64,000 nt of DNA. Source: Lewinellaceae bacterium (lineage in GTDB: Bacteria; Bacteroidota; Bacteroidia; Chitinophagales; Saprospiraceae). Under the pieces are notes generated by a model that ran no database searches, was not told the origin of the DNA, and was given only the letters and a program-made list of their open reading frames with translations. Shown one piece after another: positions 50,455 through 60,961 of this stretch; the first letter of the stretch is position 1, and each line of letters starts with the position of its first letter. The position numbers and the translations under genes were made by a program. The stretch is taken from NCBI GenBank assembly GCA_020636255.1, contig JACJYE010000011.1:62001-126000 (forward strand), given 5' to 3'.

Positions 50455-50535
50455 GGCCCCGAATAGAAAAAAATCTTTGGAAGGGAGCTCCGTTGCCCGT
50501 CAATGGGGCGCTAATCACCTCAAAATTTCTTGACA

Positions 50536-51231
<696 letters not shown>

Positions 51232-51255
51232 ACTTTTTTTAAAACCTGAAGCGCG

Positions 51256-51783
51256 ATGACTAAAGCAGAAAAGACCGCTACTATCGAAGCCCTGAAGGAG
51301 AAGCTCGACAACATCAGCTATTTCTATATCACGGACTCCTCCACGCTTACGGTAGCGCAAGTCAATAAATTCAGAAGGATGTGTTTTGAACGGGGTATCG
51401 AGATGCGCGTCGTCAAGAATACCCTCGTCAAAAAGGCCATGGAAACCGCTCCTGAGAGCCGGAACTACGCAGAGCTGTTCGAAGCTCTGGAAGGCCCCAC
51501 CGCCATCCTGTTTACCGATACGGCCAACGCTCCGGCGAAATTGCTGAAAGTGTTCCGTCAGGAAAGTGAAAAGCCGACGCTGAAGGCGGCTTATATCGAT
51601 ACCGATGTATTTCTCGGCGACAACCAGATCGAGGTGCTGGCCACCCTGAAGTCTAAAGAAGACCTCATTGGCGAGATCATCACCCTGCTGCAATCGCCGG
51701 CGAAAAACGTCCTGGGCGCCCTCCAGTCCGGTGGGCAAAAGCTCGCGGGCATCGTCAAGGCCCTGGAGGAAAGAGGCGCTTAA
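51256..51783 (+). CDS. rplJ: 50S ribosomal protein L10
   Basis: 175 residues. The N-terminal domain (YFYITDSSTLTVAQVNKFRR, VVKNTLVKKAME) binds 23S rRNA, and the C-terminal helix carries L7/L12 dimers. It starts 24 nt after rplA, too short for a classical L10 leader. Confidence 0.97.
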   Translation: MTKAEKTATIEALKEKLDNISYFYITDSSTLTVAQVNKFRRMCFERGIEMRVVKNTLVKKAMETAPESRNYAELFEALEGPTAILFTDTANAPAKLLKVFRQESEKPTLKAAYIDTDVFLGDNQIEVLATLKSKEDLIGEIITLLQSPAKNVLGALQSGGQKLAGIVKALEERGA

Positions 51784-51919
51784 TTTTTGGCTGCCAGCCA
51801 GGCTTACAGCAAAGGGCATACGACAAACGCCCCGCTGGCCGCCGGCTGAAGCCCCCAAATACGGCTTCCAAGCTGTACGCACAATATATTTTTAACGTAC
51901 AACTTTAAAATCTCTTAAA

Positions 51920-52303
51920 ATGGCAGATCTCAAAGCATTTGCAGAACAGCTGGTCAACCTCACCGTTAAAGAAGTGAATGAGCTGGCTGCAATACTGAAA
52001 GAAGACTATGGTATCGAACCGGCTGCTGCTGCAGTAGCTGTTGCGGCTGGCCCCGCTGCTGGTGGTGGCGAAGCTGCCGCTGCTGCGGAAAAAACCGAAT
52101 TCGATGTGATCCTCAAGTCGGGCGGCGCCCAGAAACTGAAGGTGGTGAAAGAGGTGAAAACCCTCCTGAACCTCGGCCTGAAAGAGGCCAAAGACCTGGT
52201 GGACGGCGCTCCTGGTGTACTGAAGGAAGGCGTTTCCAAAGACGAAGCCGAAAAGATCAAAGCTGCCCTCGAAGAGGCCGGCGCAGAGATCGAACTGAAA
52301 TAA
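51920..52303 (+). CDS. rplL: 50S ribosomal protein L7/L12
   Basis: 127 residues. The dimerisation domain (about 1-33), an Ala/Gly-rich hinge (about 35-56) and the factor-binding C-terminal domain (EFDVILKSGGAQKLKVVKEVK, LGLKEAKDLVDGAP) are complete. The 136-bp gap from rplJ holds no gene. Confidence 0.97.
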   Translation: MADLKAFAEQLVNLTVKEVNELAAILKEDYGIEPAAAAVAVAAGPAAGGGEAAAAAEKTEFDVILKSGGAQKLKVVKEVKTLLNLGLKEAKDLVDGAPGVLKEGVSKDEAEKIKAALEEAGAEIELK

Positions 52304-52356
52304 GCTCCGGCTTCCGGGCACGCCGGATCACAGGGCACTGCCAAGCCCTCCCGGCG

Positions 52357-52403
52357 CGACAAGGCTTAGCGAGTTGTGTAACAACTGGCTAAGCCTATTG
52401 TCG
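52357..52403 (+). other. 47-nt hairpin between rplL and rpoB
   Basis: CGACAA-GGCTTAGC-GAGTTGT pairs with ACAACTG-GCTAAGCC-TA-TTGTCG around a 3-nt loop, a stem of about 20 bp with one mismatch and a small bulge. No T tract follows. The position is where Escherichia coli has an attenuator and RNase III site, so a processing or attenuation role is likely. Confidence 0.7.
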
Positions 52404-52516
52404 TATAATTAAGTTCAGGCAGATTTGAACTTTTTCCCTCATTTTGGGGTATTATTACAGCATTAGGCGATTCTTAGAAAGCTATCAATTGCCGAATTCA
52501 TAAACCTATTTTGCCA

Positions 52517-55500
52517 ATGACGTCAAACGGTAAGGTACAAACCGCTGAAGAACAAAGATTTAGCTTCGGCAAAATCAAGCTTCCCTCACCATACCCTGAT
52601 CTTCTTGAAATCCAGTTAAAGTCCTTCCAGGAGTTTTTCCAGTTGGAAACGACACCCGAAAACCGGATCAATGAGGGGCTTTACAAGGTTTTTCAGGAGA
52701 ATTTCCCGATCACTGATGCGAGAAACATCTTCGTTCTGGAGTTTCTGGATTACTTCATCGACCCGCCGCGCTACACCATCGATGAGTGTATGCAGCGGGG
52801 CCTGACGTACAGCGTCCCCCTGAAGGCCAAACTCAGGCTCTCCTGTAATGATGAAGAACACGTTGACTTCCAGACGATCGTCCAGGATGTGTTCCTGGGC
52901 AATATCCCCTATATGACACCCAAGGGGACCTTCGTCATCAACGGAGCCGAACGGGTCATCGTTTCTCAGTTGCACCGCTCTCCGGGCGTGTTCTTCGGGC
53001 AGAGCTTCCACCCCAATGGCACTAAGATCTATTCCGCCAGGGTCATCCCTTTTAAGGGCGCCTGGATGGAATTCGCCACCGATATCAATACGGTCATGTA
53101 TGCCTACATCGACCGTAAGAAAAAGTTCCCGGTCACGACCCTGCTGCGCGCTATCGGATTCGATACCGATAAGGCCATACTCGATATCTTCGACCTGGCC
53201 GATGAAGTGCCCGCTACGCGCGAAACCCTGGAGAACGCCATCGGCCGCAAGCTGGGCGCCCGGGTGCTGCGTAGCTGGACCGAAGACTTTGTCGACGAAG
53301 ATACCGGCGAGGTGGTGACCATCGAACGCAACGAGATCATCCTCGAACGCGATATCGTACTGGATGAAGATAATATCGAGCAGATCCTGGAAACCGATAC
53401 GGAAACGGTCATCCTCCAAAAGGAAGATATCGACCAGGACTACTCCATTATATACAATACACTCCAAAAGGACCCCTCCAGTTCCGAAATGGAGGCCGTG
53501 CAATACATCTACCGTCAGCTGCGGGGCACCGACCCCCCTGATGAGGAAACGGCGCGCGGCATCATCGAGAAGCTGTTCTTCTCCGACAAGCGCTACAACC
53601 TCGGCGAGGTTGGCCGCTATAAGATCAACCGCAAGCTCGGGCTCGATATCGACCGCGAAGTGCTGGTGCTGACCAAAGAGGATATCATAGCCATCGTGCG
53701 CTACCTGGTCAGCCTGATCAACCAGAAAGCAGAGATCGACGATATTGACCACCTGAGTAACCGCCGCGTCCGCACCGTTGGCGAACAGCTGTACGCACAG
53801 TTCGGCGTGGGCCTGGCCCGTATGGCACGCACCATCCGCGAACGGATGAACGTGCGCGACAACGAGGTCTTTACCCCCATCGACCTGATCAACGCGCGGA
53901 CGCTGTCGTCGGTGATCAACTCTTTCTTCGGTACGAGCCAGTTGTCTCAGTTCCTCGACCAGACGAACCCGCTGTCGGAGATCACCCACAAACGGCGTAT
54001 CTCTGCCCTGGGCCCCGGTGGCCTCTCGCGGGAACGCGCAGGTTTCGAGGTGCGCGACGTACACTACTCGCACTATGGCCGCCTCTGTACCATCGAAACG
54101 CCGGAAGGCCCCAACATCGGCCTTATCTCTACGCTTTGCGTTCACGCTAAGGTCAATAAGATGGGCTTCCTCGAAACGCCTTACCGCAGGGTGTCAGATG
54201 GCGCTGTAGAGGTCAAGACCGAGCCGATCTACCTTTCTGCCGAAGGAGAGGACTTTAAACGGATCGCTCAGGCCAACGCCCCGCTCAACGAAACGGGCGC
54301 CTTTGAATCCGACAGGATCAAGTGTCGTGAACACGGTGATTTCCCTGTGCTCGCACCCGACGAGATCGAATATATGGACGTTGCGCCCAACCAGATCGTG
54401 GGTGTATCGGCCTCGATGATCCCCTTCCTGGAAAACGACGACGCCAACCGCGCCCTGATGGGCTCGAACATGCAGCGCCAGGCCGTGCCCCTGCTTCGGC
54501 CCCGCTCACCGATCGTCGGCACCGGCCTCGAAGGTAAAGTGGCCCGCGACTCCCGTATGCTCATCAATGCCGAAGGCGATGGCGTCGTAGAGTACGTGGA
54601 TGCCAATGAGGTCATCATTCGTTACGACCGCACCGACGAAGAACAACTGGTGTCTTTCGAAGACAACCGGAAAGTTTACAAACTCGTCAAGTTCCGCCGT
54701 ACCAACCAGGGCACCTGCATCAACCTTAAGCCGATCGTCAAACGCGGCCAGCGCGTGGAGCGGGGCCAGATCCTCTGCGACGGCTATGCAACCGATAAAG
54801 GCGAGCTGGCCCTCGGCCAGAACCTGAAAGTGGCTTTCATGCCCTGGAAAGGGTACAACTTCGAGGATGCCATCGTGCTCTCCGAACGCGTCGTTCAGGA
54901 AGATATCTTCACCTCCGTCCATATCGAACACTTCGAGCTGGACGTCCGGGATACCAAACTCGGCGAGGAAGAACTGACCAATGATATTCCCAACGTCAGC
55001 GAGGAGGCCACCAAGGACCTCGATGAGAACGGGATCATCCGCGTCGGCGCCTGGGTGAAGGAAGGCGATATCCTCATCGGTAAGATCACGCCGAAAGGGG
55101 AATCGGACCCGACGCCGGAAGAGAAACTGCTGCGCGCCATCTTCGGCGACAAGGCCGGTGACGTGAAGGATGCTTCCCTCAAGGCGCCGCCTTCCACGAC
55201 GGGTATCGTCATCGATAAGCAGCTGTTCGCACGGGCCAAGAAGGATAAGGTCCAGAAGACACAGGAGAAGGAACTGCTGACTAAACTGGAGGACCAGCAC
55301 AAGATCGCGCTCAACGAGCTGAAGACCATCCTCATCGATAAGCTGTTGGTGCTGGTCAAAGGCAAGGTTTCCCAGGGCGTCCGCAGCATCTACAACGAGC
55401 CGCTGATCCCGAAGAGCACCAAGTTCACACAGGCGCTGCTGCGGGAGATCGAATACACTACCGTAGATTACAGCAACTGGACGGAGGACGCGAAGTCGAA

Positions 55501-56338
55501 TGAGCTGATCGCCAAGCTGCTGCACAACTACAGCATCAAGTTCAACGAAGAGGTGGGCCGCTACAAGCGCGAGAAGTTCAATATCAGCATCGGCGATGAG
55601 CTTCCCGCAGGCGTGCTCAAGCTGGCCAAGGTGTATATGGCCAAGAAGCGCAAGCTGCGCGTGGGGGATAAACTGGCCGGCCGTCACGGCAACAAGGGCA
55701 TCGTTTCCAAGATCGTCCGCATCGAGGACATGCCCTTCCTGGAAGACGGTACGCCGGTAGATATCGTTCTGAACCCGCTGGGCGTACCTTCGCGGATGAA
55801 CCTGGGCCAGATCTTCGAAACCGTTTTGGGTTGGGCCGGAGAGAAATTGGGGATGAAATATGCCACCCCGATCTTCGATGGCGCCAGCAAGGAGGAGATC
55901 GACGAGTACATCCAGAGCGCCGGCCTGCCGAGCCTGGGCCAAACCTATCTGCACGATGGCGAAACGGGCGACCGCTTCCACCAGCAGGCAACGGTAGGGG
56001 TGATCTACATGCTCAAACTGTCGCACATGGTCGACGATAAGATGCACGCACGCTCCATCGGCCCGTACTCCCTCATCACCCAGCAGCCGCTGGGCGGTAA
56101 AGCGCAGTTCGGTGGCCAGCGATTCGGTGAAATGGAAGTGTGGGCACTGGAAGCCTTCGGCGCTTCCAACATCCTGCAGGAACTGCTGACCATCAAATCG
56201 GACGATATCAACGGCCGCGCCAAGGCTTACGAGGCCATCGTTAAAGGCGACCCGCTGCCCGATCCGGGCATCCCGGAATCCTTCAACGTACTGGTCCACG
56301 AATTGCGTGGCCTGGCGCTCGATGTGAAGTTTGATTAA
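52517..56338 (+). CDS. rpoB: DNA-directed RNA polymerase subunit beta
   Basis: 1273 residues from ATG 52517 (MTSNGKVQTAEEQRFSFGKI). The rifampicin region FGTSQLSQFLDQTNPLSEITHKRRISALGPGG is wild-type in appearance, and KRGQRVERGQILCDG, GRHGNKGIVSKI and the C-terminal GGQRFGEMEVWALEA are conserved. It forms the catalytic core with beta prime, encoded next after 57 nt. Confidence 0.99.
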   Translation: MTSNGKVQTAEEQRFSFGKIKLPSPYPDLLEIQLKSFQEFFQLETTPENRINEGLYKVFQENFPITDARNIFVLEFLDYFIDPPRYTIDECMQRGLTYSVPLKAKLRLSCNDEEHVDFQTIVQDVFLGNIPYMTPKGTFVINGAERVIVSQLHRSPGVFFGQSFHPNGTKIYSARVIPFKGAWMEFATDINTVMYAYIDRKKKFPVTTLLRAIGFDTDKAILDIFDLADEVPATRETLENAIGRKLGARVLRSWTEDFVDEDTGEVVTIERNEIILERDIVLDEDNIEQILETDTETVILQKEDIDQDYSIIYNTLQKDPSSSEMEAVQYIYRQLRGTDPPDEETARGIIEKLFFSDKRYNLGEVGRYKINRKLGLDIDREVLVLTKEDIIAIVRYLVSLINQKAEIDDIDHLSNRRVRTVGEQLYAQFGVGLARMARTIRERMNVRDNEVFTPIDLINARTLSSVINSFFGTSQLSQFLDQTNPLSEITHKRRISALGPGGLSRERAGFEVRDVHYSHYGRLCTIETPEGPNIGLISTLCVHAKVNKMGFLETPYRRVSDGAVEVKTEPIYLSAEGEDFKRIAQANAPLNETGAFESDRIKCREHGDFPVLAPDEIEYMDVAPNQIVGVSASMIPFLENDDANRALMGSNMQRQAVPLLRPRSPIVGTGLEGKVARDSRMLINAEGDGVVEYVDANEVIIRYDRTDEEQLVSFEDNRKVYKLVKFRRTNQGTCINLKPIVKRGQRVERGQILCDGYATDKGELALGQNLKVAFMPWKGYNFEDAIVLSERVVQEDIFTSVHIEHFELDVRDTKLGEEELTNDIPNVSEEATKDLDENGIIRVGAWVKEGDILIGKITPKGESDPTPEEKLLRAIFGDKAGDVKDASLKAPPSTTGIVIDKQLFARAKKDKVQKTQEKELLTKLEDQHKIALNELKTILIDKLLVLVKGKVSQGVRSIYNEPLIPKSTKFTQALLREIEYTTVDYSNWTEDAKSNELIAKLLHNYSIKFNEEVGRYKREKFNISIGDELPAGVLKLAKVYMAKKRKLRVGDKLAGRHGNKGIVSKIVRIEDMPFLEDGTPVDIVLNPLGVPSRMNLGQIFETVLGWAGEKLGMKYATPIFDGASKEEIDEYIQSAGLPSLGQTYLHDGETGDRFHQQATVGVIYMLKLSHMVDDKMHARSIGPYSLITQQPLGGKAQFGGQRFGEMEVWALEAFGASNILQELLTIKSDDINGRAKAYEAIVKGDPLPDPGIPESFNVLVHELRGLALDVKFD

Positions 56339-56353
56339 TCAGATTGTTTCACT

Positions 56354-56378
56354 GTCCCACCCGGCGAGGGGGTGGGAC
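56354..56378 (+). other. Hairpin between rpoB and rpoC
   Basis: Perfect 8-bp arms GTCCCACC / GGTGGGAC with a 9-nt loop, 17 nt before the rpoC ATG. It could affect rpoC translation or mRNA stability; no T tract. Confidence 0.6.
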
Positions 56379-56395
56379 ATTCCAACAATATCAAT

Positions 56396-59300
56396 ATGCC
56401 GTTTAAGAAGAAGGAACATATTCAAAACCAGAACTTCGACACGATCACCATCAGCCTGGCATCCCCGGATGAGATCCTGGAGCGGTCCTATGGCGAAGTG
56501 CTCAAACCGGAGACCATCAACTACCGGTCGTACAAGCCGGAAAGGGATGGCCTGTTCTGCGAGCGCATCTTCGGGCCGGTAAAGGACTACGAGTGCTATT
56601 GCGGTAAGTACAAGCGCATCCGCTATAAAGGCATCGTCTGCGACCGCTGCGGGGTTGAGGTGACCGAGAAGAAAGTACGCCGCGAACGCATGGGCCATAT
56701 CAAGCTGGTCGTTCCCGTGGTGCACATCTGGTTCTTCAAATCACTTCCCAACAAGATCGGCTACCTGCTGGGGCTGTCTTCGAAAAAACTGGAGTCCATC
56801 ATCTACTATGAACGGTACGTGGTGATCCAGCCCGGTGTGAAGGAACAGGAGGGCGTATCGAAGATGGACCTGCTGACCGAGGAGGAATACCTCGAGATAC
56901 TGGATACCCTGCCCGCCGATAACCAGATGCTGGAAGATAGCGACCCCAACAAGTTTGCCGCCAAAATGGGTGCGGAAGCGATCCGCGACCTGCTCATCAA
57001 CCTGGATATGGACCAGCTGTCGTACGACCTGCGCCACCAGGCTGCTAACGAGACTTCCCAGCAGCGCAAGTCAGAAGCGCTCAAGCGCCTTCGCGTCGTG
57101 GAAGCTTTCCGGGAAGGCCTGGCGCGGATCGAGAACCGCCCGGAATGGTCGATCATCCAGTACCTGCCGGTCGTTCCTCCCGAGCTGCGCCCCCTGGTGC
57201 CTCTCGATGGCGGCCGCTTTGCCAGCTCCGACCTCAATGACCTGTACCGCCGGGTCATCATCCGCAACAACCGCCTGAAGCGCCTCCTCGAGATCAAAGC
57301 ACCGGAGGTGATCCTTCGCAACGAAAAGCGCATGTTGCAGGAAGCCGTCGACTCGCTGTTCGACAACTCCCGCAAGTCCAATGCCGTGAAGGCCGAAGGC
57401 GGGCGGGCGCTGAAATCGCTGAGCGATATCCTGAAAGGCAAGCAGGGGCGTTTCCGCCAGAACCTGCTCGGCAAAAGGGTGGACTACTCCGGCCGTTCGG
57501 TGATCGTCGTCGGGCCTACGCTTAAATTGCATGAGTGCGGTATTCCCAAAGGCATGGCCGCCGAGCTGTTCAAGCCTTTTGTCATCCGCAAGCTCATCGA
57601 ACGCGGCATCGTCAAAACGGTTAAGTCTGCCAAAAAACTGGTCGACCGCAAGGATCCCGTTATCTGGGAAATCCTGGAAAATATCCTGAAGGGGCACCCG
57701 GTGATGCTCAACCGCGCTCCGACCCTGCACCGCCTTTCGATCCAGGCTTTCCAGCCTAAGCTGATCGAAGGCAAGGCCATACAACTGCACCCGCTGGTGT
57801 GCGGCGCGTTCAACGCCGACTTCGACGGTGACCAGATGGCCGTGCACGTGCCGCTGAGCCATGCCGCCATCCTGGAAGCTCAGGTGCTCATGTTGTCGTC
57901 GCACAACATGCTCAACCCGCAGAACGGGTCCCCCATTACCCTGCCTTCGCAGGATATGGTATTGGGCCTGTACTACATCACCAAAGAACGGCGTTCGACC
58001 GCCGAGATCAAGGTGAAAGGGGAAGGCCGCCGCTTCTATTCTCCTGAAGAGGTGATCATCGCTTATAACGAGGGGCAACTCGACCTGCACGCCGTTATTA
58101 AAGTACGCGCAAGGGTGGATGACGGCAACGGCAAGCTCGTTACCAAACTGATGGAAACGACGACGGGACGGGTGCTGTTCAACCAGACGGTCCCGGCAAC
58201 GGTGCCCTTTATCAATGTTCTGCTGACCAAGAAGAACCTGAAGCGCGTTATCAGCGATGTCATCGAATGGACGGATTTCGCCACTACGGCCGACTTCCTC
58301 GACAATATCAAGGAGATGGGCTTCCTGTGGTCCTTTAAGGGTGGCCTGTCGTTCAACCTCGGTGACCTGATCACGCCTACCGTGAAGCAGAATACACTGG
58401 AAGAAGCGCAGTCGGAAGTGGATGAGGTCTGGGATAACTACAACATGGGCCTTATCACGAACAACGAGCGTTACAACCAGATCATCGATAAGTGGACCTA
58501 CGCCGACAACCGGATCACCGAAGTGCTGATGCGGGAGCTGGCCAGCCACAAGCAGGGTTTCAACTCGGTATATATGATGCTCGACTCCGGCGCCCGGGGT
58601 TCGAAGCAACAGATCAAGCAGCTCTGCGGCCTTCGGGGCCTGATGGCCAAGCCGCGGAAGTCGGGCGATACGGGGGGAGCGGTTATCGAAAACCCCATCC
58701 TCTCCAACTTTGTCGACGGCCTGTCGGTACTCGAGTACTTCATCTCGACGCACGGCGCCCGTAAAGGTTTGGCCGATACGGCACTGAAAACGGCCGACGC
58801 CGGTTACCTGACACGCCGTCTGGTAGACGTAGCCCAGGATGTGGTCATCCACGAAGAAGACTGCAATACGCTGCGCGGTATCGAAACGACGGCCCTGAAG
58901 GACAATGAAAAGATCATCGAACCGCTGTCGTCCCGTATCGAGGGCCGCTATACGCTGCACGATATCTATCACCCTGTCAACGAAGAACTCATCCTCAAAG
59001 CAGGGGATTATATCGATACCAAAACGGCCGAATACATCGAATCGGAAGGCATAGAAATGATCACCATCCGCTCGGTGCTCACCTGTGAGACCAAGCGTGG
59101 GGTATGCGCCAAGTGTTACGGTAAGAACCTGGCCACCGGCCGGATCGCGGAAATGGGAGATGCCGTAGGTATCATCGCCGCCCAGTCGATCGGTGAACCG
59201 GGTACACAGCTGACGCTGCGTACTTTCCACGTGGGGGGTATCGCTTCCGTATCGAAAGCGGAATCGGAGATCGTTTCCAAGTTCAACGGCAAGATCGAGT

Positions 59301-60706
59301 TCGACAGCGTTCGTACGACGGACTTTGTCGACGACGGCGGCAACGAGTTGAATATCGTGCTTTCAAGGACCGGCGAAGTGCGTATCGTGGATTCCACGAC
59401 CGGCAAGCAATACGCTTCACACTATATCCCCTACGGTGCAACCCTGCACATCAGAGAGGGCCAGGAAGTGAAGCGCGGGGACCTCATCTGCGAATGGGAC
59501 CCCTTCAATGCCGTTATCATTTCTGAATTCAGCGGTATCATCAAATACGATTCCATCGAGGAAGGCGTGACCTTCCGCGTGGAGCGCGACGACCAGACCG
59601 GTTATGCCGAGAAGGTGATCATCGAATCCAAGAACAAGCGCAAGATCCCGACGATCCGCATTGTGGATGCCGACGGCGAAGAACTGCGCAACTACAACCT
59701 GCCGGTGGGCTCTTACCTGTCCATCGATGATGGCGAGGCTATCAAGGCAGGGCAGAAGATCGCCAAGATCCCTCGTAAACTGGGCAAGATCGCCGACATC
59801 ACGGGTGGCCTTCCGCGGGTAACGGAGCTTTTCGAAGCGCGCAACCCGTCTAACCCGGCCGTGGTTTCCGAGATCGACGGCGTCGTAGGGTTCGGCAAGA
59901 TCAAGCGGGGGAACCGCGAAGTAGTGGTCGAAGCCAAAGACGGCCAGCGCCGCAAGTATTTGATCGGCCTGTCGAAGCACATCCTCGTGCAGGAAGGCGA
60001 CTTCGTTCGCGCAGGCACGCCATTGTCCGACGGCGCCATCGCCCCCAGGGATATCCTGATGATCAAGGGCCCCTTCGCAGTGCAGTCGTATCTGGTGAAC
60101 GGCGTTCAGGAAGTGTACCGCGCCCAGGGTATCACCATCAACAACAAGCACATGGAGGTGATCGTCCGCCAGATGATGCGCCGCGTACAGATCGAAGACC
60201 CGGGCGATACGACCTTCCTCGAAGGCGAAGCCGTGGAGAAATACGAATTCCTGGAGCAGAACGACTGGATCTTCGACAAGAAGGTGGTCGTGGATGCCGG
60301 TGATTCCAACCGCCTCAAAGCCGGCCAGCTGGTCACGCTGCGCCAGTTGCGGGAAGAGAACTCCTTCCTGCGCCGCAACGACAAACGGCTGGTCGAATAC
60401 CGCGATGCGATCTCGGCTACTTCCAGCTCGCTGCTGCAGGGTATAACGAAGTCTTCACTGGGTACGGAAAGCTGGATCTCCGCCGCTTCCTTCCAGGAAA
60501 CGACCAAGGTACTCAGCACGGCGGCCATCGGCGCCAAGAAGGACTACCTCAACGGCCTGAAAGAGAACGTCATCGTCGGTAAGCGCATCCCTGCCGGTAC
60601 CGGCCTGCGCGAATATCAGGACCTGTTCGTCTCATCCATGGAGGCGCACGAAGAGCACGGCGCCCGTTACGAGGAAATGGAAGAGATCGAAGAAGACGAA
60701 TTTTAG
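56396..60706 (+). CDS. rpoC: DNA-directed RNA polymerase subunit beta prime
   Basis: 1436 residues from ATG 56396 (MPFKKKEHIQNQNFDT). A GTG at 56372 would start inside the hairpin, so it is rejected. Zinc site 1 is CYCGKYKRIRYKGIVCDRCG, the Mg2+ site is NADFDGDQMA, zinc site 2 is CETKRGVCAKCYG and the trigger-loop region GEPGTQLTLRTFH is conserved. The acidic C-terminus (EEMEEIEEDEF) is normal for Bacteroidota. Confidence 0.99.
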   Translation: MPFKKKEHIQNQNFDTITISLASPDEILERSYGEVLKPETINYRSYKPERDGLFCERIFGPVKDYECYCGKYKRIRYKGIVCDRCGVEVTEKKVRRERMGHIKLVVPVVHIWFFKSLPNKIGYLLGLSSKKLESIIYYERYVVIQPGVKEQEGVSKMDLLTEEEYLEILDTLPADNQMLEDSDPNKFAAKMGAEAIRDLLINLDMDQLSYDLRHQAANETSQQRKSEALKRLRVVEAFREGLARIENRPEWSIIQYLPVVPPELRPLVPLDGGRFASSDLNDLYRRVIIRNNRLKRLLEIKAPEVILRNEKRMLQEAVDSLFDNSRKSNAVKAEGGRALKSLSDILKGKQGRFRQNLLGKRVDYSGRSVIVVGPTLKLHECGIPKGMAAELFKPFVIRKLIERGIVKTVKSAKKLVDRKDPVIWEILENILKGHPVMLNRAPTLHRLSIQAFQPKLIEGKAIQLHPLVCGAFNADFDGDQMAVHVPLSHAAILEAQVLMLSSHNMLNPQNGSPITLPSQDMVLGLYYITKERRSTAEIKVKGEGRRFYSPEEVIIAYNEGQLDLHAVIKVRARVDDGNGKLVTKLMETTTGRVLFNQTVPATVPFINVLLTKKNLKRVISDVIEWTDFATTADFLDNIKEMGFLWSFKGGLSFNLGDLITPTVKQNTLEEAQSEVDEVWDNYNMGLITNNERYNQIIDKWTYADNRITEVLMRELASHKQGFNSVYMMLDSGARGSKQQIKQLCGLRGLMAKPRKSGDTGGAVIENPILSNFVDGLSVLEYFISTHGARKGLADTALKTADAGYLTRRLVDVAQDVVIHEEDCNTLRGIETTALKDNEKIIEPLSSRIEGRYTLHDIYHPVNEELILKAGDYIDTKTAEYIESEGIEMITIRSVLTCETKRGVCAKCYGKNLATGRIAEMGDAVGIIAAQSIGEPGTQLTLRTFHVGGIASVSKAESEIVSKFNGKIEFDSVRTTDFVDDGGNELNIVLSRTGEVRIVDSTTGKQYASHYIPYGATLHIREGQEVKRGDLICEWDPFNAVIISEFSGIIKYDSIEEGVTFRVERDDQTGYAEKVIIESKNKRKIPTIRIVDADGEELRNYNLPVGSYLSIDDGEAIKAGQKIAKIPRKLGKIADITGGLPRVTELFEARNPSNPAVVSEIDGVVGFGKIKRGNREVVVEAKDGQRRKYLIGLSKHILVQEGDFVRAGTPLSDGAIAPRDILMIKGPFAVQSYLVNGVQEVYRAQGITINNKHMEVIVRQMMRRVQIEDPGDTTFLEGEAVEKYEFLEQNDWIFDKKVVVDAGDSNRLKAGQLVTLRQLREENSFLRRNDKRLVEYRDAISATSSSLLQGITKSSLGTESWISAASFQETTKVLSTAAIGAKKDYLNGLKENVIVGKRIPAGTGLREYQDLFVSSMEAHEEHGARYEEMEEIEEDEF

Positions 60707-60711
60707 GATTG

Positions 60712-60794
60712 GGCGGCGCCTCAACAGCGCCGCCGGCTATACGGAATAATGAACCTATCGCACTAGCCCTTCTCCGGGAAACCGGGGAAGGGCT
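60712..60794 (+). terminator. Double terminator of the rpl-rpo operon
   Basis: First hairpin GGCGGCGC / GCGCCGCC (60712-60734) right after the rpoC stop. The second, 13 bp with a GAAA loop (AGCCCTTCTCCGG / CCGGGGAAGGGCT, 60765-60794), is followed by a T-rich tract. Confidence 0.85.
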
Positions 60795-60811
60795 TGGTGT
60801 TTTCAGCTTTT

Positions 60812-60906
60812 AGAGCTTGTTTGGAGGCCACCCTTTGGGCGATTATGTGATGTAGCTTGTCTTCCAGCATTCCAAAGCTTCCAGCCTGCGCCACATCACA
60901 TAATCG
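60812..60906. repeat. Dispersed 18-bp repeat, copy E, with a following 14-bp inverted repeat
   Basis: AGAGCTTGTTTGGAGGCC at 60812-60829 is followed by CCACCCTTTG as in copy C. CGATTATGTGATGT (60840-60853) and its perfect inverse (60893-60906) flank a 39-bp loop. The threonine aldolase ATG follows 55 bp later. Confidence 0.85.
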
Positions 60907-60961
60907 TCGAACTAATTTTTTGATTGTTATAAAAGGGTAGTATTTTTTCCAAAAAGAAGAT

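Noticed and set aside
54506..56299. Long antisense ORFs under rpoB, rpoC, susC and the M4 protease
   Set aside because: They are shadows of strongly biased coding strands and contain no domain.
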